Shown: piece by piece, positions 51,601 to 63,269 of the stretch
Layout: every line of letters begins with the position of its first letter
Position numbering within the stretch: the stretch's first letter is position 1
Source of the DNA: Holothuria scabra
Lineage: Eukaryota > Echinodermata > Holothuroidea > Aspidochirotida > Holothuriidae
Direction of reading: 5' to 3'
Assembly (NCBI GenBank): GCA_037179385.1
Contig: CM074193.1
Coordinates: 9,321,547-9,385,546, forward strand
Length of the DNA: 64,000 nt
The notes under the pieces: generated by a model
Databases searched by the model: none
What the model was told of the DNA's origin: nothing
The model's input: only the letters and a program-made list of their open reading frames with translations
Position numbers and translations under genes: made by a program

Positions 51601-54600
51601 TCTTTGTCTCATAACTAGCAGATCAATCTTTAAGCCCACTACAAATTATCCTCACCAAGTACAACAATTTAAGCCTATACAAACTGAGTTTCACCCATCT
51701 TTTCCCCACATAAGAGCCTAAAGGTAGCCTTCATAGTCCCTGTAAAAAGGGAGGCTAAAACGGATACATACCTGTTAATGGAATCTTCATTATGTCTGAC
51801 AGGTAGGTCTTCATATTCATGAGCATCCTATAAAATAAACAAATCATAATAAAATACTTTAGTTTATACTTCCAACTCTTTAAAATGGCTTCTTCTTCTC
51901 ACTGCAATCTGTACTGTAGACCAAGATGCAAACCCTTTCACTGAGATTTAAATTTTGTCATTCAGCCTGAGATTTTTGCATTTTCATTTTTAGTTGAAAG
52001 ACTTTTATGCCTCCAGTGTATTTACATAAGATTAATAAAAGAGTAAAACCACCACCCAAGGATGAAGTTACTTAGTTGAGGTTTTACATTTCAGTTTCTA
52101 ACCAATTGGTTTAATCAGCCTTTTTCCAGCTGTGGCTCACTTGCTTGCTTTCCCAACTCTATTGCTTATGCTGAGCACCAAGCACAATTCCATTAGGTTC
52201 CATTTTTTTCCCTATTCCTTCAGGTCTAGCTCATCACAGTTGACTCTTCTGACATTAAGCTAATGGCTTTTTAAAGGAAACATTATCCAAGGTGGTTACA
52301 CATTGTTAGCATCTTGTATATTGATCTTCTGCTTGTTACTGTACCTCTAACTACTTGGAAGGAGGACCTATATTTTGGTGAGCAATTTATTCTTAGTAAA
52401 TACTTGTCCTTGATGAAGTTGTAACTAGCTATTGTACTATCACCCAAAACCCCCAAAACTTGGGGGTATGTAGGGGTATGAAAATTCTCAGATCAATTCA
52501 ATAATGCTCTTTGATTGATATTTAACTTGCTTTCCAAAGATGAGAGTAGCTGCATAAGAGAGTGCTTGGGTTATACACTAAATACTCACCAGGACATGAC
52601 CTTAAGCAATAGGTTTGTGCCTGAACATTGATTAAGGTGCTTTATACAGTTATGGGAGGGATTCCAAATTGCATAGTTGAGAGAATTGGAACTGCACAGG
52701 ATAACAAGAACTGCACTTACAATCATAAATTTGCAAATGAAGCTGTCTCGACTTTTTATGAAAGAAAACACATAGGCTGCAGCTTTCATCACTTCAAACA
52801 TTAGCTATGAAGTAAGAAAGGGAAACTCACAGATAAGACATTAAGAAGCTCTGATGTTGAACAATCTGATCCCATGTTATCTCTAAACATCTTGACAGTA
52901 CTGTGATGAAGATAGTAATAGGATGCTATCCTTCCCAGGGTTGTTGCTTCCAGGGTCCTGTTGTCCTGTTGTTGAAAAAAGCAAAAAAAAATTAATTGGT
53001 ATGATGGAGGTCCTATTTCTGAAACAACTACAAGCTTTTGCAAAACATTGCATTTTAATAGGTATTTGCAATGAGAAATAGTTACTGAATGTCAATGTCA
53101 TTCAGATTACAGGCCATAGAATTCAACTTCCTTTATTGGGAGTCAATGAAGATCTTTAGCATTTAATCCCTCTTGGTGCATGCTTGATGAAAGAATGTCC
53201 TTACACAGAAGGAGGTCCAACTTTTAACATGATAAGCTATGCTTATATGAATGATTAATTGCTTGTTTGGTCTAGTATGGTGTACCAGTAGTTCTTTTTT
53301 CAACACATCACTTGCTCTAAATCACAGGACCTCACAAGTCTCTGTTCTTTCAAAAATGAAACACCCCCTCAGGAGGTTAAAATACTGTGGTGAGTTTTAC
53401 AGAGCATGTTCTACTAAAGGATTTTCTCAGTCACATCAGTGCCTGTTATTATCAGCAAGTTGAATGATCAGTGTTTATATAAAAGACCATGCAAACCAGA
53501 GGACTTCATTGCATTCATGGCAATGAACCATAATGGAAGTTAAAGCCCAAGTTTGAAATCAATTAATAACAGACATGGCCACTCACAGGTATCAGCAAAT
53601 TGAGTCCATGGGAAGTGTAATTACGATTCTACCAAGGTATTACACAAACAGAGGGATTATGTGACATGCCGTTAGACAAGGAGGCACAGATGAACCCACC
53701 CAAAGCACAGAAATATTTAAAAATGGGGTAAGTTCTTGTCCTCATTCATTACTAAACAACAATTTTTTGGCTGGCAGACTAAAGTATGACTTGCCACTGT
53801 GGAAGAATATTACCCAAGATTAACGTGTCACAGGCTATGAGAGAGTTGACTCAGAAACGCCACTTTCCTGAGGGAAGGCATTTGCATACAGACCTACTGT
53901 ACGATGTGCCTGCAGGGCAGAAATGATGCTGTCACTTCGAAAAAAATACCCCATGCTCAATCTGGTTAAGACCTGTTTTCAGTACCAATTATATGTCCAT
54001 TTAAGCATTTGAAAATGGCCATAATGACATTTGATAGCAGTTTATCTCAGAATAACCTTTAAGGGGATGTAGCAAGATAAGTATATTTGATTCCCTTTTT
54101 ACCATCACTAATTACAGAGTTTGTTATTAGTTATTTGAATCTGATCAGTGTTTGTATTTAGTGACTGTAGGCAGCCATTAGTGGGGTCCATCAGCCTTAA
54201 ATCGTCTTCATTTATTGTCTACGTGAATTCCAAACCCTCATATTCAGTGAAATTGAAGGTATAAATTTACAAATCAGTGTTCAACCATCCATGATACAGG
54301 TAAGTAAGGAAATTGGAAAGACTTTATTAAAAGGCGATGGACCCCAGTTATGGCCGACTAAAATTAGACCATCACTTGCTGTGTCGATTTGTCTATAGAT
54401 ACTTACATCTCCAATCTCAAGACAGTATGCATAGGCAAGATCAACCACTGATCTCTCCACCAGCTGGGATAAGTATGTATTGATACTATTGTGATCTGTA
54501 TCTTCTAAATGGTAAAAACTAGGTAAATAATGAAAATAAAATATCAAAACATTAGTCAAATGAAAGATTTCAGAATGGGTGCTTCGATAAATTGTCAGTT

Positions 54601-57237
54601 TTCATTTAATTTGTCAACCAGAAAGCCCAAAGGCTTAGTGCTTCCTTGCCAAAAGAGAACTTTTTATTTGATCTAGACTCTCCCTGGTCAAAATTCCAGT
54701 TGGAATTTTTACCAGGGCCATCTTGCTATGGTGATAGCACACCTACAGTGTTCATCATAGATATTGCGATTACAGGCAATTAAGGAGGTTTTTGCAGATT
54801 TACTGCTGGTGACCTCATAAGACCTCGAACATCCACCAAAAACAATAGGGTTCTTCCTCTCAACATGGAAAATCCATATACAAAATATGAAAAGTGTCAG
54901 TCATTCCTAAATTGAGATATCGCAATTACAAGCTTTTTAGAGACTTTGACCTCTGGTGGCCTCAAATGACCCTTGACCTCCACCAAAAAAACTGGGGTAC
55001 TTCCTTTAACAAGAGCCCAATGGGCACTGTGGTTCCTTGCTGGATATTATAAGAACTGTACAGCCCGTCTGTGAAATAGAGCTAAGCAAAAGTTCATACT
55101 CAATGTTTGTAACATCTTCACCAGGGGTATTTTAGTACTAATATTAGTACATGAAAGATTAAATTTCTGTGGCCTTACTGACATTCAACTTTTGTAATGC
55201 TTGGTGATCCTTCAAAAACACTACCTCATTTCCATATGTATTTATGCTTGTAATCAAACTTGATATTATCACCAATTAACAGTACACAATGTGGTCAGAA
55301 AAGAAAAATACCCATTGTAGTTTTCTCACAAGTTATTTTTACCTGCTCTCAAATAAAACTTGCTATTACTTTAAAACAATCTACCATTTGTCCTGTTTGC
55401 TACCTCTACACAGAAAACAGGGTTTATTCAGCAGTCAGGCAGAAAGCAAGTGATTAATGAAGTGTGATAATAGAATGAGGATTAGGTTACCCCACAGAGC
55501 ACAGCAGTATTAAAGAGACATACTGTATAATCCATGCATTGCTTCCACTGGCAGAGAGACCAGTTTAATGCAGAGTGACCTATGCTCAGTGAAATCTACA
55601 GATTTCAGTTATTGCCCTCTTAAAACTTTGAAATGATCCAAAATATGTGTACAACTCGAAGGAATCATTACTGAACGAACATAAAGGACAATTTTCTAAG
55701 GTGTTTGGGTGCGTAAGCATGCAAAACCAGGTGAGATAGAAAATTTATTGAAACTATCTTTATCTAGCTTACAAGATTTTCTAAATAACATTTCCAGTGG
55801 TTGACCTCCAGTGACCTTGATGACCTTTGACCTTAACCAAACACAGATTGATTTGAAATCTGTCCTTTCTACCTTAAAATACTGTGTTAAAACGTTTTTT
55901 AGTGTTTGACCCCTGGTGACCTCAGATGACCCCTTGACCTTCACAGAACACATCCAATTTCATCCTTACACCATAACACATGCACACACCAAGTATGACA
56001 TCTATCCAAGTTTCCTAACTAGAAATATCGTGTTGAGAAGGTTTTTAGTTTTTGACCTCTGGTGACCCCAAATGACCTTTGACCTCTACCCAAAACGATA
56101 GGGCACACCTTCTCCCTATGACCAATCTATGTACCAAATCCGAGTTCCATCCAACCTTCCCCTGTTGAGTTAGAGCGTACCGAAACAAGTGTCACACACA
56201 CACACACGCCAACCTGACTACATAGGTTCCTTTGCTACCGCAAGGAACCAAAAATGGAAATCATGTCCCAAATATGAGAAGTACTGGTCATTCTTAACTT
56301 GAGATATCACGATTACAAGCACTTTAGAAGGTATTTACAGATTTACTGCTGGTGACCTAAAATGACCCTTGACTTCCACCAAAAAACAATAGGGTAGTTC
56401 CTCTCAACGTGACAAATCTATATACCACATATGAAAAGTGTTGGTCATATCGCCATTACAAGCACTTGATGGTTTTCACAGATTCACCGCTGGTGACCTC
56501 ATGTTACATCTGACGTCCACCTTAAACGATAGAGTCTTCCCAACATGGCAAATCTATATATACCAAATATGAAATGTGTCGGTCCTCCCTAACTTGAGAT
56601 AAAGTGATTACATGCTTTTCAGACTTCTGGTGACCTCAAGTGACCTTTGACCTCCACCAAAAACAATAGGGTTCTTCCTCTCAACATGACAAATCTATAT
56701 ACCAAATATGAAAAGTGTTGGTCATGCCTATCTCGAGATATCGCGACTACGAGCAAAGTAGCAGAAACACACATACAAAAACACACACATGACTGACATC
56801 ACCATCGCATAGATTTCCTAGCTTGCCTTCTGCAAGGAATCAAAATGAGAATGCCACTAAACTTCAAAAGTTATAAGGGTGCAAGGAAGGAAACTATCTT
56901 GGGTCTACCATAAGAAAAAACCACCAAAAAATGTTTGGACCTTAAAGTGAGGCCAGGATGCTTAAAACCTAGTCGTAACCTCGGTTGATGCTGGAAATGT
57001 ACAACTTTGATAGGAAAGGATGTTATGTCCATCACAGGCAGCCACTATATAATAGAGAGGAATAAATGAATGAATAACAAGACTATACCACTTTTTGAGT
57101 TGGTTTCTTACCTTGGGTTCATGACTAGCCTCCTAAAGAAGTATGTCCAAGTCAGGTAGTCTAAAGCATCCTGTTTGGAGGTGATTGTTCCAGCAACAAC
57201 TTCAGCATTAATATGCTCTGGCAGGACATCAAGAAGA
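45318..57237 (-). CDS. ASCC3: activating signal cointegrator 1 complex subunit 3 (ASCC3 helicase), C-terminal 467 residues, 5' end outside
   Basis: ASCC3 is the Ski2-like 3'-5' helicase of the ASC-1 complex, acting in alkylation-damage repair, in splitting stalled ribosomes, and as a transcription coactivator. Ten exons, in transcript order 57112-57237, 54407-54518, 52831-52965, 51772-51827, 51017-51185, 50309-50460, 49627-49753, 48157-48268, 47169-47263 and 45318-45638, join in frame with GT-AG introns. They cover the winged-helix segment after helicase cassette 2 ([18 protein letters not shown]) and the second Sec63 unit ([76 protein letters not shown]). The stop is TGA. It aligns with roughly the last 465 residues of the human 2202-residue protein. 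The next upstream exon (helicase motif VI region) is not in the window, so the intron exceeds 6.7 kb. Confidence 0.96.
45934..45952. repeat. 19-base G run
   Basis: An uninterrupted guanine homopolymer in the last ASCC3 intron. It makes a glycine-rich plus-strand frame (45918) that is not a gene. The exact length in the genome may be uncertain. Confidence 0.9.
46175..47148. repeat. tandem triplication, 320-326 bp units, in the last ASCC3 intron
   Basis: ACTCTATTTCTTGGGGGTAC recurs at 46175, 46495 and 46821. Units run through GTATGACTCAGTCTAGATAT, CTCCCAGGTGAGTGAGAGGC and CAAATGTTGTCATTATTTCA to TTTTTGGTAGGGGACT. Differences are few (a 6-base insertion GAGATT in later units), so the triplication is young. 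Two near-identical plus-strand frames of 79 and 81 codons are shadows of it. Confidence 0.92.
47169..47263 (-). CDS. ASCC3: ASCC3 exon, [12 protein letters not shown] segment
   Basis: 95 nt encoding [20 protein letters not shown] followed by [12 protein letters not shown], the beginning of the C-terminal beta-sandwich. Donor GTATGT, phase 0. Confidence 0.94.
48157..48268 (-). CDS. ASCC3: ASCC3 exon with Lys-rich linker
   Basis: 112 nt encoding [20 protein letters not shown], then [17 protein letters not shown] plus G. The second part is charged and more variable than its neighbours. Donor GTAAAA. Confidence 0.9.
49085..49262 (+). repeat. SINE-like repeat in an ASCC3 intron
   Basis: GAGTCATACCAAAGACATTA, GATGCCCCGCATAAGCAATG, AGTAGGGAAAACAAGCCAGT, GAGCCACAACTGGAAAAAAG and GACTTGAACCAGTAGGTTGG. 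This is the best-preserved 3' half of the family. Confidence 0.7.
49627..49753 (-). CDS. ASCC3: ASCC3 exon, [19 protein letters not shown] segment
   Basis: 127 nt. Its first base completes Arg. Encodes [20 protein letters not shown] followed by [22 protein letters not shown]. Acceptor TTTTACACAG, donor GTATTG (non-consensus at +4 to +6). Confidence 0.92.
50309..50460 (-). CDS. ASCC3: ASCC3 exon, Sec63 helix-loop-helix part
   Basis: 152 nt encoding [20 protein letters not shown], then [20 protein letters not shown], then [10 protein letters not shown] plus AG. Acceptor TTTGTAG, donor GTGAGC. Confidence 0.95.
51017..51185 (-). CDS. ASCC3: ASCC3 exon, Sec63 helical part
   Basis: 169 nt encoding (S)[19 protein letters not shown], then [20 protein letters not shown], then [17 protein letters not shown]. 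Donor GTAAGG, phase 0. Confidence 0.95.
51772..51827 (-). CDS. ASCC3: ASCC3 short exon
   Basis: 56 nt encoding [18 protein letters not shown] plus AG. The LPVRHNED block is strongly conserved. Donor GTATGT. Confidence 0.94.
52085..52215 (-). repeat. SINE-like repeat, reverse copy
   Basis: The plus strand shows TTTTTCCAGCTGTGGCTCAC and TTGCTTATGCTGAGCACCAA, the reverse complements of the family body at 32535 and 49085. Confidence 0.65.
52831..52965 (-). CDS. ASCC3: ASCC3 exon, start of second Sec63 unit
   Basis: 135 nt, phase 0 at both ends. Encodes [20 protein letters not shown], then [25 protein letters not shown]. The GRIASYYY block is the Sec63-unit signature. Donor GTGAGT. Confidence 0.95.
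54407..54518 (-). CDS. ASCC3: ASCC3 exon, [10 protein letters not shown] to EIGD
   Basis: 112 nt. Its first base completes the Ser codon. Encodes [20 protein letters not shown] followed by [17 protein letters not shown]. Donor GTAAGT, phase 0. Confidence 0.95.
54618..56842 (-). mobile_element. satellite-bearing element type I, reverse copy, split by type II
   Basis: On the plus strand it begins CCAGAAAGCCCAAAGGCTTA and ends with CATCACCATCGCATAGAT and TGCAAGGAATCA, the reverse complements of the right and left ends of the element at 22155-25070. Between lie diverged monomers with TGACCTTTGACCTCCACC. It is interrupted by the type II element: CTTCCTTTAAC and AAAAATGGAAATCATGTCCC on its two sides join to resemble one continuous monomer. 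Confidence 0.65.
55011..56253 (-). mobile_element. satellite-bearing element type II, reverse copy
   Basis: Starts AAGAGCCCAATGGGCACTGT then GGTTCCTTGC, and ends in the hairpin GGTTCCTTTGC-TACC-GCAAGGAACC after a (CA)n tract. It matches the reverse complement of 12184-13057, including the segment with GTCCTGTTTGCTACCTCTAC, but carries extra AGGTCA monomers (about 55790-56100), making it about 370 bp longer. Confidence 0.7.
57112..57237 (-). CDS. ASCC3: ASCC3 first visible exon (winged-helix segment)
   Basis: 126 nt. Acceptor TTTCTTTTTCAG, donor GTAAGA. Encodes [20 protein letters not shown] followed by [21 protein letters not shown]. Enters with one base completing a codon and leaves two bases (AG). 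Confidence 0.95.
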
Positions 57238-58480
57238 CTGAAAAAGAAAGAAAACATTTTTCCTAGTAATTTGGCCCACTTCTGTAATTTTATATGTAGA
57301 TACTGTAGGTTGTCATAACAAAGAACTACATGTAAGATGCTTGAATGCAGGACTGATTGACTGAATAATGAATATTAATCATGGAAGGAGTAAATATGCA
57401 CATTTACTCATGTGTAATCCCAACTTCTGCTTGAAGACTGTTACCTAAAATGTTTGAAATATTTATGCCAAACCATCAAATATTATTGTCCAACAAAGAA
57501 AATTTTCTGCACTTTTTCTACAAAGTTGAAATTTCAGGTGTGAGGATTAGAAAAAGATCAATCTTTTGAGAGTAGTTTTGAGGGGCTTCTACAGTGGGAT
57601 GTGAAAACACAGAAACATGAAGGATACAGACGCCCTCTAAAACCTTGTGGTATTTGTTCTAGGAGGGTTCATAGTACCTCTGCTATTGAAATGCAAAAAG
57701 AAGATTCACAACAGATGTTCCCTGGTTGCCAATTCCCATTACACTCACATTTAAGTGGCTAAGCATGTGAGGAACATGTGATAGCAGAAATCTGACCAAC
57801 ACTTTGGGTTAAACAGCCCCTCTCTCCCCAATGAGTGAAAGGAGAGTCATTTAATAGCCAACTGGGCAGTACAGAAAGAGTGCAAGCAACTGCCAGTTAG
57901 GTATGTCTCTGCATGCTCTTGCACTTTTAAGGTCTCTGACCAGCTGGGAGTCCCATCCTTGGATAAAACTCATGAAAGCAATCCCACCAACCTTCTGGTG
58001 GCAAAATTGTTCTTTTAAGATCAGAAATGACAGAACTCTCAGAGGTGGTAGGCTTCTCATTGAAAACTGTCCCCAATCCAAGTTCAGCAATTTCAGCAAT
58101 GATGGCTCCAAGGCTGTTTGAGCTAATCAACTGGACATGGCGTTATATTGCCTCCTGGTACAGGGATCCTGATGTCAACATGGAACATGTTGCATGGAAC
58201 ATGGAGCATGTATTTATCCTACCAGACAAACATATTCTAAAGATCATACTGGCAGCTTGGTTATAATTGCCCAAAGATTTACAGTCGATACCAGGTATAA
58301 AAAGAGCACAGACAGCACTTCACTATTATCACACACCATATGAAAAAGATTGTTATACTTGCATTCCTAAACAATGAACTAGGCAACTAAAAGATCTCCT
58401 GTGATTCCTCAAATTTGACTACATTTTATTGTGATTCTCCCTCATCAATTTTGTCTACACTATCTCATTCTTCTTATTAA
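57238..58480 (-). other. part of the long ASCC3 intron, unidentified insert
   Basis: Bases 57851-58266 carry overlapping frames of 67-86 codons on both strands that match no family I can name. The neighbouring gag relics make a retroelement origin plausible. No ASCC3 exon is visible here or further right. Confidence 0.4.
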
Positions 58481-58489
58481 CCCCTCTGC

Positions 58490-58840
58490 TAGGAACCAAT
58501 ATCAGGCTTTCAAAGGAGAGCTTAGCAAACGGACTTCTAAATCAAGCAAGAGTCACTTCACCAATTGTTTACCGCAGAAGAGCTAGGTGCATGGTAGGAA
58601 ACCTACACAACTATTACCTTGCATGCTTTTAGGGGTGATAGTATTCTCAAACAACCGTTCCTACAAAGACTAGCTACTAACACTCAACTAATTTTAGCTT
58701 CAATGAGCGATACTATCGTGTGGAACAGCTGGCTATCACAACTGACAAAATTATAGAGGAGCATCAAGAGTCCACTGCTGAACCACCCACGGCAGTAGCA
58801 GAAGTATCCCAATCACCCACTGCTACTTCCTAAAAATGTG
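58490..58840 (+). mobile_element. degenerate gypsy-type gag fragment, copy A
   Basis: Nucleotide similarity to copy B (61050-61370): CAGGCTTTCAAAGGAGAG, CTACAAAGACT, TTTTAGCTTCAATGAG, AAAATTAT and GAGCATCAAGAGTCCACTGC. The frame is broken by several stops and shifts, so it is a dead relic. No protease, reverse transcriptase or integrase is present. Confidence 0.6.
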
Positions 58841-59509
58841 ACAAATTAGAAGACCAAGATGCAGCATTGATAAAACAGTTGAGGCACTGACCAGACAGAC
58901 AGTTAGTTATAATTTAACGACACACCAACACCATTGTGTTAATTGTGTCAGCTAGGTAAAAAAAATTTAAGGTGGGGTAAAACTCAGTTTCCCCAATGCT
59001 TAGACTTAAACAAAAAGTGATTTATTGCTGTGTTGTTGTCCTTTCAAAAAGGCTTAAATGGGAAAATTCAGCAGTAGTAATTATTTACAGTAACTCGTAT
59101 AGTAGGTCTATCTTGAATATATGTAGCACTTGCACTATAATACAGGTAATTGGGTTCCGAGTGCATAACACATACATTCATAGGTTTCTCTGAGTGCACC
59201 TTAACCATTCTAGGAGTGCAGTACACTGACTGACCAATCAAATGCAAGACTTTGGGAGTGATCAAGCACGCCATGGTCAGGAGGCCTTCACTAGCACCAG
59301 GTCAGCTACACCGGAAAGATGTGGAAAACCCAACTCCACCCAATCTTTCAGATTCTCCATCCTTGACTGCAACTTGACAGTACAATACTGCACCTAGAAT
59401 TATCAACCAAAATCTTGGAGATATCTACAAGAAATTATTCATCTCACCAACACATAAGTCTTGTGTAGTCGAGCAGCATCTGGCAGGGTGACAAATATAA
59501 GTTGGGACT

Positions 59510-59665
59510 GAGGTGTTGCGTGCAGTGATAATACCAGTTTTACTACACCACTGAGCACGAGGTCTGGACATTGATGCCATTTTGTTGCTGCCCAAGGATT
59601 AGAGTTCTTCATATGTGGAGGTGAGACCATTTCATTTTACAACTTGGTGACCTTGATGCTCTAAT
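59510..59665 (+). repeat. LTR/leader-like repeat, copy A
   Basis: GAGGTGTTGC(G/A)TGC, GTGATAATACCAG, ACATTGATGCCATTTTGTTG, GTGAGACCATTTCATTT and TGGTGACC occur in the same order at 61409-61563. A TGGTGACC word just past an LTR is common in gypsy elements as part of a primer-binding site, so this is probably an LTR end, but no paired LTR was fixed. Confidence 0.45.
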
Positions 59666-60815
59666 ACCTTTTTATCGACCTCGCCAGCAGGAACTGCAGA
59701 TTTCTTCAAAAATCTTACCAGGTAATTCTTTAGCTAGTCATTTATTATCGATAAGGTTATTTACAAGTGCTAGGCCTGGTACTATACAGGTGTTCACGAC
59801 GTATCATATTATGGTATTACAAGCCACACTAAAGTACGGGCTTGACTTAATATTATGTCCAACGTTTATTGAAGGCTATTTAGGCACTTTCTGTACTGTA
59901 GCTACTGCATCCGTTCGTATTTTTATTTAAGGATTTAACTAATGACTAATCCTAGTACTTCAGGCAGTATAAGTACTGGGGTTACTGGTGAAGCTTAAGC
60001 CTGAGTACATTCTGTTTATTGCAGACACAAGAGCACACAATTTTGATAAAAAAGGATGCTGCATACCATCAGAGTACTCGTCGTTAGATATATTTTCTGC
60101 CAAGGTGCTAAAGTGGGAGAGCTTTTACAGCCTTTTTTACTCAAATTACAAACCTTCGACCACCAAGATTGTGAGGGTTGCTGCTGGGATTAACAATCTC
60201 ACCAAATTTGTATACCACTCTACCTGGCAGAACAGAGTACTTACTTTTAATAATTTGTGTGCTATTGATTTGATCAGTGCTTTGGAAGATTTTTGATCTA
60301 TTATCATAGCAGTTAGACCAAGGACAATTGTCAGCTTTTGTTCTATACCTACTGCTTGTTTTCAAAAGTTTCAACAAAGCAATATTACACCAATTTTATT
60401 TAAAACACTGCTCGAACCAATTTAGATCTGGTGCTTGATGAAGCCAACAGTCATATAGCTGTCTTAACAGGGGTACATCTTACACTATGTCACTACACAC
60501 ATTTATTCGTAGTACTAGTACTCAACGTAGGCATAGGTCATTAGGTCTTATTTTAATTTATTGTATGAAAGATTGCATGCCACCTCTGATTTAATGAAAA
60601 AGTGATTTATTACTGTGTTATCATCCTTAATTCCAGAAGGATATTAAGAAAATTCAGCAAAAGTAGCATTTTCTAGTACTCACATTAGGCCTCAAGTAAT
60701 TATTCGCAGTATTGTACAGTATTTTGTATATTTAGCTACTTATTCAAACTAGGTAGTCCAATTGTATCTCTCTTTTAAGCCATTTTTAGGCCATCCTGTT
60801 CAAGTTATTATCACC

Positions 60816-61375
60816 ATGAACAATAAAGCAGATGGTGCAGAGAATAAGGATGCTGCAGTACAGGCTGTAGCTGTTAAGCTCCTACCTTTCTGGCCTCAAG
60901 ACGCAGAGGTCTGGTTTGCTCAGGTAGAGGCCCAGTTTGACACCAAGGGCATAACACACAAGAGCAAATTAAGTATAACTATGTTGTAGCTGCTTTTAGT
61001 ACTGAGTATGCCTTAGAAGTTAGGGACCTAATTATCAAACCCCCAGAGAAAAATCAGTACCAAGCATTCAAAGGAGAGGTAATTAAGACGAACTTCCGAG
61101 TCAGAGCAAAAACGAATCCATCAATTGCTCCGAGCAGAAGAATTAGGTGGTAGCAAGCCCACCCAGTTGTTGCATCGCATGGGACAACTATTAGGGGATT
61201 GTATACCTTGGGTGACAGTATTTTAAAGCAACTGTTCCTTCAGAGGCTACCCACTAATACCAAATTAATTTTAGCCTCTATGAGTGATACAGCCAGTGTT
61301 GCTGTTATAGCTGATAAGATCCTTGAGGTGCATCAAGAGCCAACTGCTGAACCAGCAGCAGCAGCAGCGGCTGCA
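60816..61375 (+). mobile_element. degenerate gypsy-type gag fragment, copy B
   Basis: The ATG at 60816 opens a gag-like N-terminus with WFAQVEAQF, typical of Mag/gypsy-type retrotransposon gag. The frame is then broken: a stop at 60987-60989, the middle part continues in other frames (about 60970-61200), and the last part (motif KQLFLQRLP, residues from 61199 on) is in a third frame. An alanine run near 61350 precedes the junction with LTR-like sequence. A dead, truncated copy with no pol region. Confidence 0.75.
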
Positions 61376-61408
61376 GTATCACATTCACCTATATTAACTA
61401 AGTGTACT

Positions 61409-61563
61409 GAGGTGTTGCATGCGGTGATAATACCAGTTCCACTACTTCGCCAAGCACAAGGTCTGAACATTGATGCCATTTTGTTGGGGCCCAAGGATTT
61501 CTCATATGTGGAAGTGAGACCATTTCATTTCACATCTCTTAACTGGTGACCCTGACACTCTAA
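61409..61563 (+). repeat. LTR/leader-like repeat, copy B
   Basis: Similar over its length to 59510-59665, with scattered substitutions. It follows the gag fragment directly, which is not the normal order of an intact element and points to recombination. Confidence 0.45.
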
Positions 61564-62084
61564 TTTCTTCGAAAATTTGGATATTGTCCCAGATCTTGCC
61601 AGTTCGTATACATTGGATTATTCCATTACATATGAGGTGTCAATTGTGTGCGCATTAAGTGTGCACACAATACTGTGGTGCGGTAACGTTGTACCCTCTA
61701 AGTCAATATGCTATTGATAAGAAGAAGCTTAATGATTGAACGGCGTATTTCGGCAGATTTCATGTAATAAAGACTGGTATATTTGTTTCCAACAGGTGAT
61801 ATGCAAGAAATCTTCAAGGTGTTCATCAGATCATCGAGCAAGTGTTATGGATGATAATTATGTCAGACATGCGTAGTCTTTTACAGACAGCCACTTTATT
61901 TCTCAACCATGTAGGTGATGGGCTGTTGCTGGTGGTTTTGTGTTCACTGGTCATGCATGGGGTTGGTGTGCTATTGACTCATTTTATTTTCTGGACCTTC
62001 TGGCCTTCTGAAAGCTATAAAAGCTGAAAACTAAAAAAGTTGATCAATATTGTCCTGAAATAACCTAATAACAGAGATTTGATA

Positions 62085-62990
62085 ACCAACCAATTAAAGA
62101 TTTTCATAACCAACCAACTGTCTATGTTATGAACACCACAAAAGTCATAAATTGAGATGTAGTTAAACCATGGTTATGTTCTATTTAATTTTTAATAACC
62201 AACCAACGGTAAGCCATGATGTTCTATGTTATTGTTTATGTTCTATTTAATTTTTAAAGATTTTAATAACCAACACCGAACAAGTCATAAATTGTAGTGA
62301 AGTTAAAATTCCCGACGTTGGTTATATTCTATTTAATTTGTAAAGATTTTAAAAACCAACACTGCACAAGTCATAAATTGCGATGAAGTTAAAATTCCCG
62401 ACATTGGTTATAATTATATTCTATTTAATTTTTGAAGATTTTAATAACCAACCAACAGTGTGCCATGATGTTCTATTAATTTTCAAGGATTTTAATAAAC
62501 CAACCAATGGTCTATGTTATGGACACTGCAAAAGCCAGGCCTTCTGAAACACCTTCAGGTGGAACAGGAAATACAAGTCTTCAGTCAGTCAGACTCCAGA
62601 AATAAGAGATTTGATTTTTGAAGATTTTAACAACTATGGTAGTTATGAACACTGCAAAAGCCATAAATTGCGATGTAGTTAAAATTCCCGACATTGGTTA
62701 TGTTCTCTATTTAATTTTTGAAGATGTTAATAACCAACCAACAGTGTGCCATGATGTTCTATTTAATTTTCAAGGATTTTAATAAACCAACCAATGGTCT
62801 ATGTTATGAACACCGAAAACACCCGACATTTGTTTATATGTTCTATTTAATTTTTAAAGATTTCAATAACAAACGGTGTGCCATGATGTTCTATGTAATT
62901 GGTTATATTCTATTTAATTTTTAAAGATTTTAATAACCAAGACCGCACAAGTCATAAATCGCGAGGAAGTTAAAATTCCTGACATTGGTC
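62085..62990. repeat. AT-rich tandem repeat, unit about 85-90 bp, irregular
   Basis: Blocks TTCTATTTAATTTTTAAAGA, TTTTAATAACCAACCAAC, GTGTGCCATGATG, CAAGTCATAAATTGCGATG and AGTTAAAATTCCCGACATTG recur in shuffled order, with about nine TTCTATTTAATTT blocks. No coding potential. Confidence 0.8.
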
Positions 62991-63269
62991 ATTGGTAAAA
63001 AACGCCACGCGAAACCATAGACTGCTGTATAATTAATTAGCATCCTGAATTTCATGAATGCGACATACTGTAAAACATATAAAACCGAGCTGAACATAGA
63101 CTGCGTTATTAGGCTATAAAAATTACCAAAGTGGTGATACGGTAACACTGCATGAAACCCTTTGAGATTGAATTAAAATTTTTGACATTTGACGACCCCC
63201 ATCTGAATTACATCGGAGTCATATTAATTGCGCTATTATGTGTCGGCATGTGCAGTAAATGGAGGAATA

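Noticed and set aside
57851..58266. Overlapping frames on both strands tested as the next upstream ASCC3 exon
   Set aside because: No similarity to the expected helicase segment (LIQMMGRAGRPQFDD-type motif VI region or the YEPFPVES block) and no suitable splice sites.
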